Positions 50,478-58,494 of a stretch of 64,000 bases of DNA are shown here, one piece after another. The first letter of the stretch is position 1. Each line of letters opens with the position of its first letter. The notes under the pieces are model-generated. The model saw only the letters and a program-made list of their open reading frames with translations, searched no databases and was not told the DNA's origin. The DNA comes from Leptolyngbya sp. NIES-2104 (GTDB taxonomy: Bacteria; Cyanobacteriota; Cyanobacteriia; Leptolyngbyales; Leptolyngbyaceae): contig NZ_BBWW01000002.1 in NCBI RefSeq assembly GCF_001485215.1, positions 159,564 through 223,563 on the forward strand, in the 5' to 3' direction. The position numbers and the translations under genes were made by a program.

Positions 50478-50585
50478 CTAGTAGCCGTAGCGTCCCAGTC
50501 GGTCTTCTAGATAGCTTTCGTACTGTCGATCGCAGTCCTGGATCTCTTGCTCCAACAGTTCTTCATCCTTCACAGTTTCAACCAT
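50478..50585 (-). CDS. Very small acidic protein
   Basis: A 35-residue frame, MVETVKDEELLEQEIQDCDR followed by QYESYLEDRLGRYGY and TAG. AAGG lies seven bases upstream of the ATG. The same frame extends upstream to TTG codons, one with GAGG six bases before it, which would give ~45 residues. It lies between a real gene and a strong terminator, and its charged, helical composition looks non-random. It is probably a genuine short gene, unknown function. Confidence 0.5.
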   Translation of the reverse strand: MVETVKDEELLEQEIQDCDRQYESYLEDRLGRYGY

Positions 50586-50650
50586 TTCGACACCTTCATC
50601 ATTCAAAAACGACAAAGATCACCTCAAGGAGAGGCAATCTTTGTTGCGCG

Positions 50651-51190
50651 TTACCAGTCTCGATCTGGGGTAGATGGAGTTTGAGCAGATTTACTCGACA
50701 GCACATCCAACACAGCACCATTTTGGGCGCGGAAGTTACCCGACCAAGCCTTGATTTGTGCAGGTGTAATGTTGATTGCTTTGACGTTTGGATCGTATCC
50801 AGCCGTTTGCATCAACTGCACTGCAATCAGATCGCGCTGCTGCTTGAATTCTGGGGTTCCTGGTAGAATCCGACCTTCAAGTTGATGCGCCGCAACGCGA
50901 TAAGCAGAAGCCCGCAGGCTGAGTCCGAGATTGTAACGAGTGGCATGATAGTGAATGTCACTGCTATACAACGGTCTGCCAAACGTCTTTTGAAACTCAT
51001 CGCGAATGATGCCGAAGAATGCTTCCATGAACTGAGATTCAGCAGTGCGATCGACCGTCGGAACTTGAGCAGGAGCTTCTGTCACTGGGGTTGCGATTGT
51101 ATCAACCGTAGGCGTGGTTTCCTCAATCACCTGAGCCGCCTCTCTTTCAAGGGTTGCTGCTGTATTACTGGTACTCTTCTTACTAGCCAT
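50651..51190 (-). CDS. Plasmid protein, unknown function
   Basis: A 179-residue protein with a Thr/Pro/Ala-rich N-terminal third and a folded C-terminal part (FFGIIRDEFQKTFGRPLYSS, ASAYRVAAHQLEGRI, LIAVQLMQTAGYDPNVKAIN). No known family. Direct GTTTTGCCGCTAGGC repeats lie in its upstream region. An AGGAGATCACA ribosome-binding site precedes the ATG. Confidence 0.75.
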   Translation of the reverse strand: MASKKSTSNTAATLEREAAQVIEETTPTVDTIATPVTEAPAQVPTVDRTAESQFMEAFFGIIRDEFQKTFGRPLYSSDIHYHATRYNLGLSLRASAYRVAAHQLEGRILPGTPEFKQQRDLIAVQLMQTAGYDPNVKAINITPAQIKAWSGNFRAQNGAVLDVLSSKSAQTPSTPDRDW

Positions 51191-51235
51191 TGTGATCTCC
51201 TAGAATGGATGAATGAGTCAGAATCTAAACTCATC

Positions 51236-51303
51236 GTTTTGCCGCTAGGCAGTTGTTTGTTGAGTTTGAAATCCTGATTGTCTCTACAGTTTTGCCGCTA
51301 GGC
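51236..51303 (+). repeat. Two GTTTTGCCGCTAGGC direct repeats
   Basis: Perfect 15-base copies at 51236-51250 and 51289-51303, 53 bases apart (five helical turns). Each contains GCC-GCTA-GGC, a small dyad. They lie 46-113 bases upstream of the reverse-strand gene ending at 51190 and may be its operators. The rest of the ~300-base gap (51191-51497) shows nothing else. Confidence 0.55.
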
Positions 51304-51497
51304 GCGGTTCATGGTTTGAGTTGAAATGATTTGCCTCGCTGTGTGCAATCTGCCTAAACAGTTTGTGCCAACCTGTTATCCAATCAGTTGATGGGTGAGT
51401 CGATCGCGTCACGCAGTTAATTCACCAAATTTTCAGAATTCTGAGGCTCATCCTGTCGTACAGTAACGATCGATCTCCCACTTCCTGCGGTAAAGCC

Positions 51498-51881
51498 ATG
51501 ATTCAGCTTGATTCATCTGCCCTACAAGCTCGCAATCGATTGCTCGTGATGTTTGCACTGCTTTGCATTCTAGATACTACCCTAGTGATCCTGGCACGAG
51601 ACCGATGGGCATTTGGTCGCATCATATTCACTGTGATCGTGATGTATTTTGTTTTGCAAGGGCGCACCTGGGCAAAGTGGCTACTCGTTGGAATTTGTAG
51701 TTTGCTGGTTGTGTTGCTTATTGCAATGGTTGTGGCGCTGAAGGCAAAACTCTCTATGGTTTTGACGCTTGGAAGTTTGCTGCTGTCTGTTATTAGTGCA
51801 GTGATTGTGATCTATCTGCTCAGGGACCAAGATTTAAGTCGCTACTTCGCTTATAAAAAGCAGTCTCATCGCTTGGATTAG
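51498..51881 (+). CDS. Small membrane protein
   Basis: A 127-residue protein with four predicted membrane helices (LLVMFALLCILDTTLVILA, IIFTVIVMYFVL, WLLVGICSLLVVLLIAMVVAL, LTLGSLLLSVISAVIVIYLL) and short basic loops. Function unknown. It may be chromosome-derived cargo. Confidence 0.7.
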   Translation: MIQLDSSALQARNRLLVMFALLCILDTTLVILARDRWAFGRIIFTVIVMYFVLQGRTWAKWLLVGICSLLVVLLIAMVVALKAKLSMVLTLGSLLLSVISAVIVIYLLRDQDLSRYFAYKKQSHRLD

Positions 51882-51943
51882 TTTGACAGCTTGCGATTCC
51901 TGCTAAGTAACCGTATCTTTGCAGGTTAATCTTACGAGAAACC

Positions 51944-52693
51944 CTAGTGAATTAGCGTATTCAGCCATTGCCGATCGCTGTCAGAAAGCGCAGGCGGAGG
52001 GGGTTGTCGATCGTAATCTAGCGTTAAATCGTAATCTGCTTCCTCATACACCTGCTGAATTGCTTGAGATAAATTCAGAGGCACGTCTGGGTCAGGTGGC
52101 AATAAAGGAATCGGAATGGTGGGCAGCGGGTCTTGCATCTGAAACGTCCACACGTCTACACGATCGTTGGCGCGAGTCACGGTCACTCGGTAATGCGATG
52201 CAGGAATTTGAGCGTCTGAGATCGGACGAGTGCCGCGCCGAATCAAATCAATTTCAACCAAATGCACCCCGGTCTGAATCAAGCGACTACGCTTCTGAAG
52301 GTACTGATCCAATCCAGGCTGACGCTTGTTGGCATAAGACAGAATTTCAATACAGGTGACTAAGCGATTGCGAGTGACATCTCGGATCTCAACCGTTGGA
52401 ATTCGCACCCGCACCGGTGGTGGTAGAGTCAAGGTAGCCGGGGTCAAAGCGGTGACGGACGGAGCATTAATTGGATCAATCGCAGAGGCTGTCACGACTT
52501 CTACATCTGGGTAAACGATACCTAAGTCTTCGCTTAAACTTGTGTCTTGGACTGCCGAGACTTCCAATCGTGCAGCGTAGCGGGGACGCAGTAGGGGCGT
52601 GAGAATTGCACGAATTCGGCTTGCGAGAGCGCTGTGCAAGTCTTGAAAAAGATAGCCTTCAAGGTAGGGATTCATGCCCGGAAAGTACGGCAT
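51944..52693 (-). CDS. DUF4058 protein
   Basis: A 249-residue DUF4058 protein: MPYFPGMNPYLEGYLFQDLH is the characteristic start (cf. MPSPFPGMDPYLE), with LVTCIEILSYANK, LVEIDLIRRGTRP and PIPLLPPDPDVPLNLSQAIQQVYEEADYD. The family is very common in cyanobacteria and of unknown function; its ExxxxxxK core resembles nuclease-like folds. The start at 52693 is chosen on the family pattern. Confidence 0.9.
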   Translation of the reverse strand: MPYFPGMNPYLEGYLFQDLHSALASRIRAILTPLLRPRYAARLEVSAVQDTSLSEDLGIVYPDVEVVTASAIDPINAPSVTALTPATLTLPPPVRVRIPTVEIRDVTRNRLVTCIEILSYANKRQPGLDQYLQKRSRLIQTGVHLVEIDLIRRGTRPISDAQIPASHYRVTVTRANDRVDVWTFQMQDPLPTIPIPLLPPDPDVPLNLSQAIQQVYEEADYDLTLDYDRQPPPPALSDSDRQWLNTLIH

Positions 52694-52788
52694 CGCAGTC
52701 TCCACAAATCACTGACAGTCAACAAGCCGAGAAACGTTATTCCCATTATAAATTGAGTCTTGAAGATATCCTGCTGAGATTTCGAGGC

Positions 52789-54021
52789 TCAGTTCAGCAT
52801 CAGAAGTGGCTGCGAGCCAATGATATAAAAACCAGCATCCATATCGGTGCTTGGAAGAACATCGCAGCTACTTTGGACACCATTACGATCGCAAAATTCA
52901 GCAAAAGCTTTTACCCCTTCCAGTCGCGCAGAGAGTTCACTCAGCATATCGAGATATTCAGCCGCCGCAAGTTGACGATGGAGCCACTGTTGATCTAATG
53001 ATTTGCCTTGCGACATCTCGAACTCTAGTTCTGCATCTTTTCGTTTTCGCCGAGCTTGCTCAAACGACAGCGAGGCATCTTGAGTTGAAATCGACACAAT
53101 TCTTTCGACGCGATCGCCGCTAACGTATGAGCTAAACTGCGGCGTTGCAAATCGATAAGCAGTGGCAAGCTGTGGCGGTTCAGCAGAAATAATCGCATCT
53201 GCCCAATTTTGGGCAAGGTGGCGAAACCGAGGCACTTCCCGTTCAAGCAACTTGCAAGCATCTAACGTTCTTCCGGTTTCTAGCAACAGATGTGCTTCTA
53301 CCGCAGTTGCCACTGCCCATCCTTGAATTGCCACATCTGCGACAAGCATTGTTTCTGCATTCAGCTTCGGTAGAGCCTGGACTGCTTGATTGGACAGAAC
53401 CAGTCGAACTCGTGAGGCAACTTTTAGAGCATCTCGCACTGAAGCATCGGGGTAGCGATCGCGATCAATGAGTTCTGCTTGAAGCGCGGCAATTTCCTGG
53501 ATCAAGGTCAGTTGATGCAGTTCGGTTACTTTTCTACTGAGTCGCTGCTGCTCTTGCCGACTGTCTTCAACTAATAAATGCAGGTAGGCTAGTTGCTCCG
53601 AAAGGTGATCGAGCCGTTCATCAATGCGATTAAATCCTGCTTGCATCGACTGATGTAGGGTATCGATCGCTTTTTGAAGTTTGTGCAGCTTATAGCCCAT
53701 GTAGGCGAATCCAGCGATGCTAACTCCCAGATTCAAAACGCTGGCTCCGGCGGCGATCTGACTGACTTGTAGAACTGAGGACAAGGTATTTTGCATCGAT
53801 TGAAACTGTCCCATCGTTGCGAAGGGTCTCATTCCATCTAAAAAACCTCTACCCCCATCGAGCATGAATTCTTTTGTGAGGTCAGGAGACTCAGCAAGGT
53901 GGCGCACAATTCGACCTGTTGCAGTTTCTCGAATGACTCCGCCAAATCGTTTGTAGGTTCCATCCAACAATCCTTGCACAATCGTAGGATCGTCTACTAG
54001 TAGCGTTGTGTCGATGAGCAT
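52789..54021 (-). CDS. Dynamin-cassette protein with membrane helix and coiled coil
   Basis: A 410-residue protein. Residues ~95-115 form one hydrophobic helix (ASVLNLGVSIAGFAYMGYKL), followed by a coiled coil (~118-185: LHQSMQAGFNRIDERLDHLSE, LLVEDSRQEQQRLSRKV) and a mostly helical C-terminal half. No family recognised. It is third in the reverse-strand cassette after the dynamin-like gene, with 12 bases between it and its upstream neighbour. A membrane-anchored partner or effector of the GTPase is plausible. Confidence 0.75.
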   Translation of the reverse strand: MLIDTTLLVDDPTIVQGLLDGTYKRFGGVIRETATGRIVRHLAESPDLTKEFMLDGGRGFLDGMRPFATMGQFQSMQNTLSSVLQVSQIAAGASVLNLGVSIAGFAYMGYKLHKLQKAIDTLHQSMQAGFNRIDERLDHLSEQLAYLHLLVEDSRQEQQRLSRKVTELHQLTLIQEIAALQAELIDRDRYPDASVRDALKVASRVRLVLSNQAVQALPKLNAETMLVADVAIQGWAVATAVEAHLLLETGRTLDACKLLEREVPRFRHLAQNWADAIISAEPPQLATAYRFATPQFSSYVSGDRVERIVSISTQDASLSFEQARRKRKDAELEFEMSQGKSLDQQWLHRQLAAAEYLDMLSELSARLEGVKAFAEFCDRNGVQSSCDVLPSTDMDAGFYIIGSQPLLMLN

Positions 54022-54033
54022 AAAAATTAGCGA

Positions 54034-54561
54034 TTACTTGTACACTCCAGTTTGACGATAGGCACGGCTGGGCAGCCTGGGAGACACAGAAACTCGCTTT
54101 GAAATTTCTGGAAGTCTCTCAAACGCATCGAGTCGATCGATTTGACTCACGCCTGCTTCAAATCCGGATTCAGCTTGGTTTAGTTCAATGCTGACAAAAT
54201 GCACGTCATATTCGGAGGAATGAAACTGCGAGTTTGCAAATTCTTCAATTTTTCTTTCATTTAACGAAGATTGCTTGAATTCAGCTAGATTTCCTATCCA
54301 TAAGAACTGAGTCGCATGGTAGAGCGCGTCCCAGTGTTCCGGCAGAATCGTTCGCTGCTCCCTTATCTCTTCTAAAAGCTCTTGGTGACGAACGTTCACC
54401 ACTAGCACTAGAAACCAGGAATCGGATACGATAGGAGCGGCTTTCCTGGGCGGAGCGATCGCACTCCCATGTGAGTTCTCCTCAAACGGAGATTGCCTTT
54501 CGCAAGGGAGAAAGTTCTGAAGTAGCTTGAGAAGGGCTTCTATAAGAAGAATGGGATTCAT
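54034..54561 (-). CDS. Dynamin-cassette protein, unknown function
   Basis: A 175-residue soluble protein (LIEALLKLLQNFLPCERQ at the start; SWFLVLVVNVRHQELLEEIRE and EHWDALYHATQFLWIGNLAEF in the middle). No family recognised. It starts ten bases after the dynamin-like gene and ends 12 bases before the next gene, so it is co-expressed with them. Confidence 0.72.
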   Translation of the reverse strand: MNPILLIEALLKLLQNFLPCERQSPFEENSHGSAIAPPRKAAPIVSDSWFLVLVVNVRHQELLEEIREQRTILPEHWDALYHATQFLWIGNLAEFKQSSLNERKIEEFANSQFHSSEYDVHFVSIELNQAESGFEAGVSQIDRLDAFERLPEISKRVSVSPRLPSRAYRQTGVYK

Positions 54562-54570
54562 TGATAGATC

Positions 54571-57018
54571 TCATTGATGTGAAGAGCGAGTTTGAACCTC
54601 TAAGGTTTTACGAATAGCAGCGGTTGAAGCAATACTGGCATTAATTTCATCCCATTTTTTCAGTTCAGCTTCTAAGGTTTGCTCGATGATGGCAAGTTGC
54701 TCCGCCAGAGCGCGTTCAGCTAAATCGAGAACGTCGTTTGCAGCGGTGCCAAAGTTACCTTTTGCATCATCCAGATGGCGAACAAACCATTTCCGTAAAA
54801 TATCCCAAAGCATTGATTTTTTCTTCGCAACGCCTTCTCCCCATTGACGCGCCATTGTTTTCTCGTGGGGTAATAGTAGTTCTTTGTACTTAACATCACC
54901 CATGACATTTTGATATTCAGTTCTGGTTCGTTCTCTTCGGTTAAAACAACTCCCCTCGGTGTATGTTGTGGTTACTGCCCTACGATCGACAACCTCACGT
55001 TGAGATGTGTCTCGCTGATTAATTTTTGGAAGAAACTCGAAAAACTGTTCGGACAGCTTGGGTAGGTTTTGCGCGACCGCTTTGTGATAAGTAGCTGCGA
55101 TCGCGTCATCTAAACCAAAAGCCGGCAATTCTCGACGACAGACTTCGCACAAGCGATTACCTTGGGCTTCAATGACCGATCGCAATGCTTTGTCTAACTT
55201 TTGAGCTTGGGCTTGAATCATGTATTCAGCACGAGCAGATGCCGCATCTCGAACGGTTTGATAGAGCTTACGCATTGCCCGTTCGTCCTGCTCCAAATCT
55301 CGCACTGCCTTAGTATCTGTCTCATGAACGCGCTTAATGTAATAGTCTGATTCGCGGGTAAAATTACCCAGTTTACGACTGACGAGATCATAAGCTCTGG
55401 CAACTTCGTGCGCGTGAATTGAGCCTACTACGTCTCTCAGTTTTTCTTCTAATTCATAGCTTCCTTGGTTAGTCTGAAAAGCAGTTTGTACGGGTTTAAG
55501 CAGTACCGAAGTCAAATCTTTCTCTACGGTGTCGATCGCTTCAAACAGCAATTGAAATCCATCTAATTTCTCTTCACGGCAGATTTCGCTTAGTTGGCTG
55601 CGAGAGTCCGGGTCATCTTTTTTGAGATAGTCGATTATCTGCTCTGTCAAAGCTTGAAAGCGTTTATGCACAGCTTTGATCTCACTTTGCAGACGTTTTC
55701 GACTATCGCTCAATTTCTGCTGCTGTTGTTCAACCTCATCTTTGCACTGAATTCTTCGGATTTCAGATAGCGAATTCAAAGCCGTTGCCAGTGCATCAAA
55801 GTTATCGAACACTTCAACTAAGCTGGGCAGCAAAACCAGTTCAGGAAATGAGTGTTGCACCCGCAGTCGAAGACGCTCCCACAATTCCTGTCCACCGCTC
55901 CACAAACGGGCGTAGTGTAGAATTTGACGCATCGTATCATCGTCAATCGTTGCTCCATCCGCAACTTGATCCTCCACATCTCGAAACCAATTGCGTAAAT
56001 TGCGATCGCTTCTAGTGTACTGACCAATCATGCCTGCACAGTCTTGAAACAGCGCGTTAAGCAGCTTTAGTCGAGTTTCGGGCGCGACCCTTGATTCAGC
56101 GTCTAATGGCTCTGTTCCCCAGGCACATTGAGCGTAGTACAGAATACGGGCGCTAAATGGTAAGACCTCAGGCAGGTCTTTGAGTTCAAGGACTTGCTGA
56201 ATTTCTGAGCGTAGCAGATCAATCCGCTCGTTCATTGGGAGATCATCGGCTCCCTGTTGGTCTACTCGATTTAGGACAAAGATCATCGAGTCGGTGCGCC
56301 CCTGAAGGTGTTTGACCACTCGCTTTAGTTCTTCGAGTAGGCGCTTACGCTGCTCATCATCGACCTGCATATAGTCGAGGGCAACCAAACTAAACGCCTT
56401 ATTGACGCGAGATTGGATTACGGCAAGATTGGCAGCATCTTGGACTGACTTTAAGCCAGGTAGGTCAATTATCTCCAAATTCACGCCTGTTGGGAGCTGA
56501 AGTAATGACTGATCCGAGGCTGGAAGCAGTGCTGTATGAACAGTGACCTGCGGCGCAATTAAATCTTGTGTTTTTCGAGCTTGATGATACGGCAACATAA
56601 CCTGATTACGAACGCGATCGTAGATCTGTTCATCACTCAAATCAGTCCAAGTTCCAGTTTCCCAGATCGCTCCCTTAGTTTCCTGCACAACCAGTTTCGG
56701 TTCGGCTGCTTGTGTTAATGTCAACACCCCTCCACTCATTTCTCCCGCTTCAATCGGGGCAATCCGCCGCCCAACCAGGGCATTTACGATCGTCGATTTC
56801 CCCGACGAAGTGGTTCCAATCATTGCGATATAAAACGTGGGGACTTGCAGCCGAGCGATCGCATCCTGCTGCGCTGCTCGGAACGCTGCCAACTTTGCCT
56901 GAAGATTAGCATCTTCAAAGACCTCGGAATGGGCTTGAACCAAATTCTCAAGTTCAGTCCCAAGTTGACTCAGATGAGTTCGAGTATTTTGTAGAAGTGC
57001 ATCAACATCAATTGACAT
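54571..57018 (-). CDS. Dynamin-like GTPase
   Basis: An 815-residue large GTPase of the dynamin superfamily. G1 is GTTSSGKST at 68-76, G3 is DLPG at 185-188, G4 is NRVD at 250-253. The long helical remainder (stalk and assembly region) includes CEVCRRELP, a possible metal-binding Cys pair. Bacterial dynamins remodel membranes, and some have been linked to phage defence or vesicle release. The gene leads a three-gene cassette with two unknown proteins, one of them with a membrane helix. Confidence 0.88.
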   Translation of the reverse strand: MSIDVDALLQNTRTHLSQLGTELENLVQAHSEVFEDANLQAKLAAFRAAQQDAIARLQVPTFYIAMIGTTSSGKSTIVNALVGRRIAPIEAGEMSGGVLTLTQAAEPKLVVQETKGAIWETGTWTDLSDEQIYDRVRNQVMLPYHQARKTQDLIAPQVTVHTALLPASDQSLLQLPTGVNLEIIDLPGLKSVQDAANLAVIQSRVNKAFSLVALDYMQVDDEQRKRLLEELKRVVKHLQGRTDSMIFVLNRVDQQGADDLPMNERIDLLRSEIQQVLELKDLPEVLPFSARILYYAQCAWGTEPLDAESRVAPETRLKLLNALFQDCAGMIGQYTRSDRNLRNWFRDVEDQVADGATIDDDTMRQILHYARLWSGGQELWERLRLRVQHSFPELVLLPSLVEVFDNFDALATALNSLSEIRRIQCKDEVEQQQQKLSDSRKRLQSEIKAVHKRFQALTEQIIDYLKKDDPDSRSQLSEICREEKLDGFQLLFEAIDTVEKDLTSVLLKPVQTAFQTNQGSYELEEKLRDVVGSIHAHEVARAYDLVSRKLGNFTRESDYYIKRVHETDTKAVRDLEQDERAMRKLYQTVRDAASARAEYMIQAQAQKLDKALRSVIEAQGNRLCEVCRRELPAFGLDDAIAATYHKAVAQNLPKLSEQFFEFLPKINQRDTSQREVVDRRAVTTTYTEGSCFNRRERTRTEYQNVMGDVKYKELLLPHEKTMARQWGEGVAKKKSMLWDILRKWFVRHLDDAKGNFGTAANDVLDLAERALAEQLAIIEQTLEAELKKWDEINASIASTAAIRKTLEVQTRSSHQ

Positions 57019-57211
57019 ATTACGTCTCGCAAGTGCAGAGGAACTTCATTTACCGCCCTCACCTGTGCCCGATCAGCGAAGACAAGGACGGTAAATTCTC
57101 TGCTTTAGTATGCCCATTCTGTAAAGAAAACTTCTCTACTCAAGTAGACCGCTCAAGTCATCACATAGCACATCTGGTCATGGCTACCATGAGCCTGAAG
57201 TGGGGTTATAT
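57019..57211. promoter_or_regulatory. Promoter region of the dynamin cassette
   Basis: About 190 bases upstream of the dynamin-like gene. A + strand open frame (from 56997) crosses it but has no ribosome-binding site and starts inside the dynamin gene, so it is not taken as real. No repeats seen. Confidence 0.4.
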
Positions 57212-57475
57212 TCAACGAGAGCGATCACAACTGCACCAAATTTGAATCAATCCTCCACCGAGAAATGCCATTAGTAACAGCGGTGGAATTGAACGCCCAC
57301 CGAGAATTTCTGCACCAACAATGACACCGATCGCTGAGCTGAGCAGTGCGATCGCCTTGTCACTAATTGATGAGCAAATACCGAACTGCTCGTAGATGGT
57401 TAGCAAAGCAAATGCAAGTAGAGCAACAAATACAATCCCTACAACAAGAAAGGCGAATTGGACGAAAGACAACAT
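57212..57475 (-). CDS. Small membrane protein, three-helix
   Basis: An 87-residue protein starting at 57475 (GAGGAAGT just before the ATG). Three hydrophobic segments: FAFLVVGIVFVALLAFALLT, AIALLSSAIGVIVGAEILGG and PPLLLMAFLGGGLIQIWCS. A frame extending further upstream runs through the palindrome region and is not preferred. Unknown function. Confidence 0.65.
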   Translation of the reverse strand: MLSFVQFAFLVVGIVFVALLAFALLTIYEQFGICSSISDKAIALLSSAIGVIVGAEILGGRSIPPLLLMAFLGGGLIQIWCSCDRSR

Positions 57476-57493
57476 ACTTCCTCTTTCTAAAAC

Positions 57494-57534
57494 AGTCCTG
57501 CAAATTTTCCAAACTCTGGAAAATTTGCAGGACT
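57494..57534. repeat. Perfect 41-base palindrome
   Basis: An inverted repeat with two perfect 18-bp arms (AGTCCTGCAAATTTTCCA and its complement) and a 5-base AACTC loop. Its centre, TTTTCCA-AACTC-TGGAAAA, matches the two palindromes in the relaxase gene and a fourth, imperfect copy at 57544. It lies between the small membrane gene and the gene at 57603. It would form a strong hairpin in RNA of either strand. Confidence 0.85.
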
Positions 57535-57543
57535 GATTGATTA

Positions 57544-57568
57544 AAATTTTCAAACTTTGGAAAAATTT
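57544..57568. repeat. Fourth copy of the TTTTC-AAACTTTGG palindrome
   Basis: AAATTTTCAAACTTTGGAAA followed by AATTT, an imperfect palindrome ten bases after the perfect one. It belongs to the same repeat family as those at 24531, 24576 and 57494. Confidence 0.6.
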
Positions 57569-57602
57569 CAGGTCTACTCGTAGGAGCAAACCTGCCGATT
57601 GA

Positions 57603-57905
57603 CTACGCTGGGAAAATCGTCCACTGAAGCTGGTCGCGCTGGTCTGGCGCTTCTTGAATGACAAATCGAACTGGAGCTTCACGATCGTTCGTGTAGACTT
57701 CAATTTCGCTTTCTCTAATTCTAAGCAACGCACATACAGTCTCAAACCGTAGACCCATACGCTTCACTTCAAACGGTGATAATGGCGCAATCCGAGCCTG
57801 AAACAGCGCTAGATCAGGCTCATACCGAAAAGCGAGACGTTCTACAAACTCGACTCGCGAACGGTTCATCTCAGATTGAGGAAGTGGCAAATAGATTCCA
57901 AGCAT
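57603..57905 (-). CDS. Small hypothetical protein
   Basis: A 100-residue soluble protein (VEFVERLAFRYEPDLALFQA, RMGLRFETVCALLRIRESEI, VYTNDREAPVRFVIQEAP). The Met at 57869 (MNRSRVEF) is an alternative start. No family recognised. Confidence 0.6.
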   Translation of the reverse strand: MLGIYLPLPQSEMNRSRVEFVERLAFRYEPDLALFQARIAPLSPFEVKRMGLRFETVCALLRIRESEIEVYTNDREAPVRFVIQEAPDQRDQLQWTIFPA

Positions 57906-58136
57906 TTTTCCAAAGAACTCAGCACTTTCTACGGGCTACCGCGTTCTCCTCAAAGACATCGCTGAGTGGTAAACCTCAATCTGAGCTAGTTTGCTTTTTG
58001 CAAGTAGATTTAGAAATATTAAATTTATGGGCAGTACGATCGCATCTTAGTTGCTTCTCTAACATAAACAACAAAAATGGAGTACGATCGCTAAAATCGT
58101 CGAGCTTCGCTTTTTTCTTCTACTTGGGGTTTTACG
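57906..58136. promoter_or_regulatory. Divergent promoter region
   Basis: About 230 bases between the reverse-strand gene at 57905 and the + strand gene at 58137. AT-rich around 58005-58080, with three CGATCG sites. It must hold the promoter for the 58137 gene and probably for the giant gene that follows. Confidence 0.45.
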
Positions 58137-58403
58137 ATGTCTCATAGCTCTTCAAACAATTCCAAACGAGACTTCTCAGGTTTGTCATCTTCTGTTAGCC
58201 GCGATGAAGTTGTCGATCAATTGTCATTTAGTGACAGCATTGATGATTTGCTGGCGAGTGGAGAACTTCAAATCGATGATCTCCCCATTGATGAACCGAT
58301 CATCTCAGACGAGTCACGGGCAGTCTTTGAAGCCTACGCCATCGAGATGAATGAACGGATTGCGTCTGGAAAAATGAAGCTAATTGCCGCTGACGACTTT
58401 TAA
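58137..58403 (+). CDS. Small acidic protein upstream of the giant polymerase-like gene
   Basis: An 88-residue, strongly acidic protein: a Ser-rich start, then VVDQLSFSDSIDDLLASGELQ and DDLPIDEPIISDESRAVFEAYA. No family recognised. It lies 91 bases ahead of the 1759-residue gene on the same strand. The low charge and length suit an antitoxin, anti-factor or accessory subunit of that protein; this is a guess from position. Confidence 0.65.
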   Translation: MSHSSSNNSKRDFSGLSSSVSRDEVVDQLSFSDSIDDLLASGELQIDDLPIDEPIISDESRAVFEAYAIEMNERIASGKMKLIAADDF

Positions 58404-58494
58404 CTGATTAAGAAATTGTCGTTTCGCTTATCAATGGTGAGAGAAAGTCGATCGCGACTTTCCATATTGCTCTGTTTCCTCCCGTGAGGTTGCA

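Noticed and set aside
50423-50866. + strand 147-codon frame over the terminator region
   Set aside because: It runs antisense to the 50478 and 50651 genes and has no family resemblance; taken as a shadow.
56997-57245. + strand frame with a CPFC motif crossing the dynamin promoter
   Set aside because: It starts inside the dynamin-like gene, lacks a ribosome-binding site, and its single CxxC is not enough to call a zinc protein.
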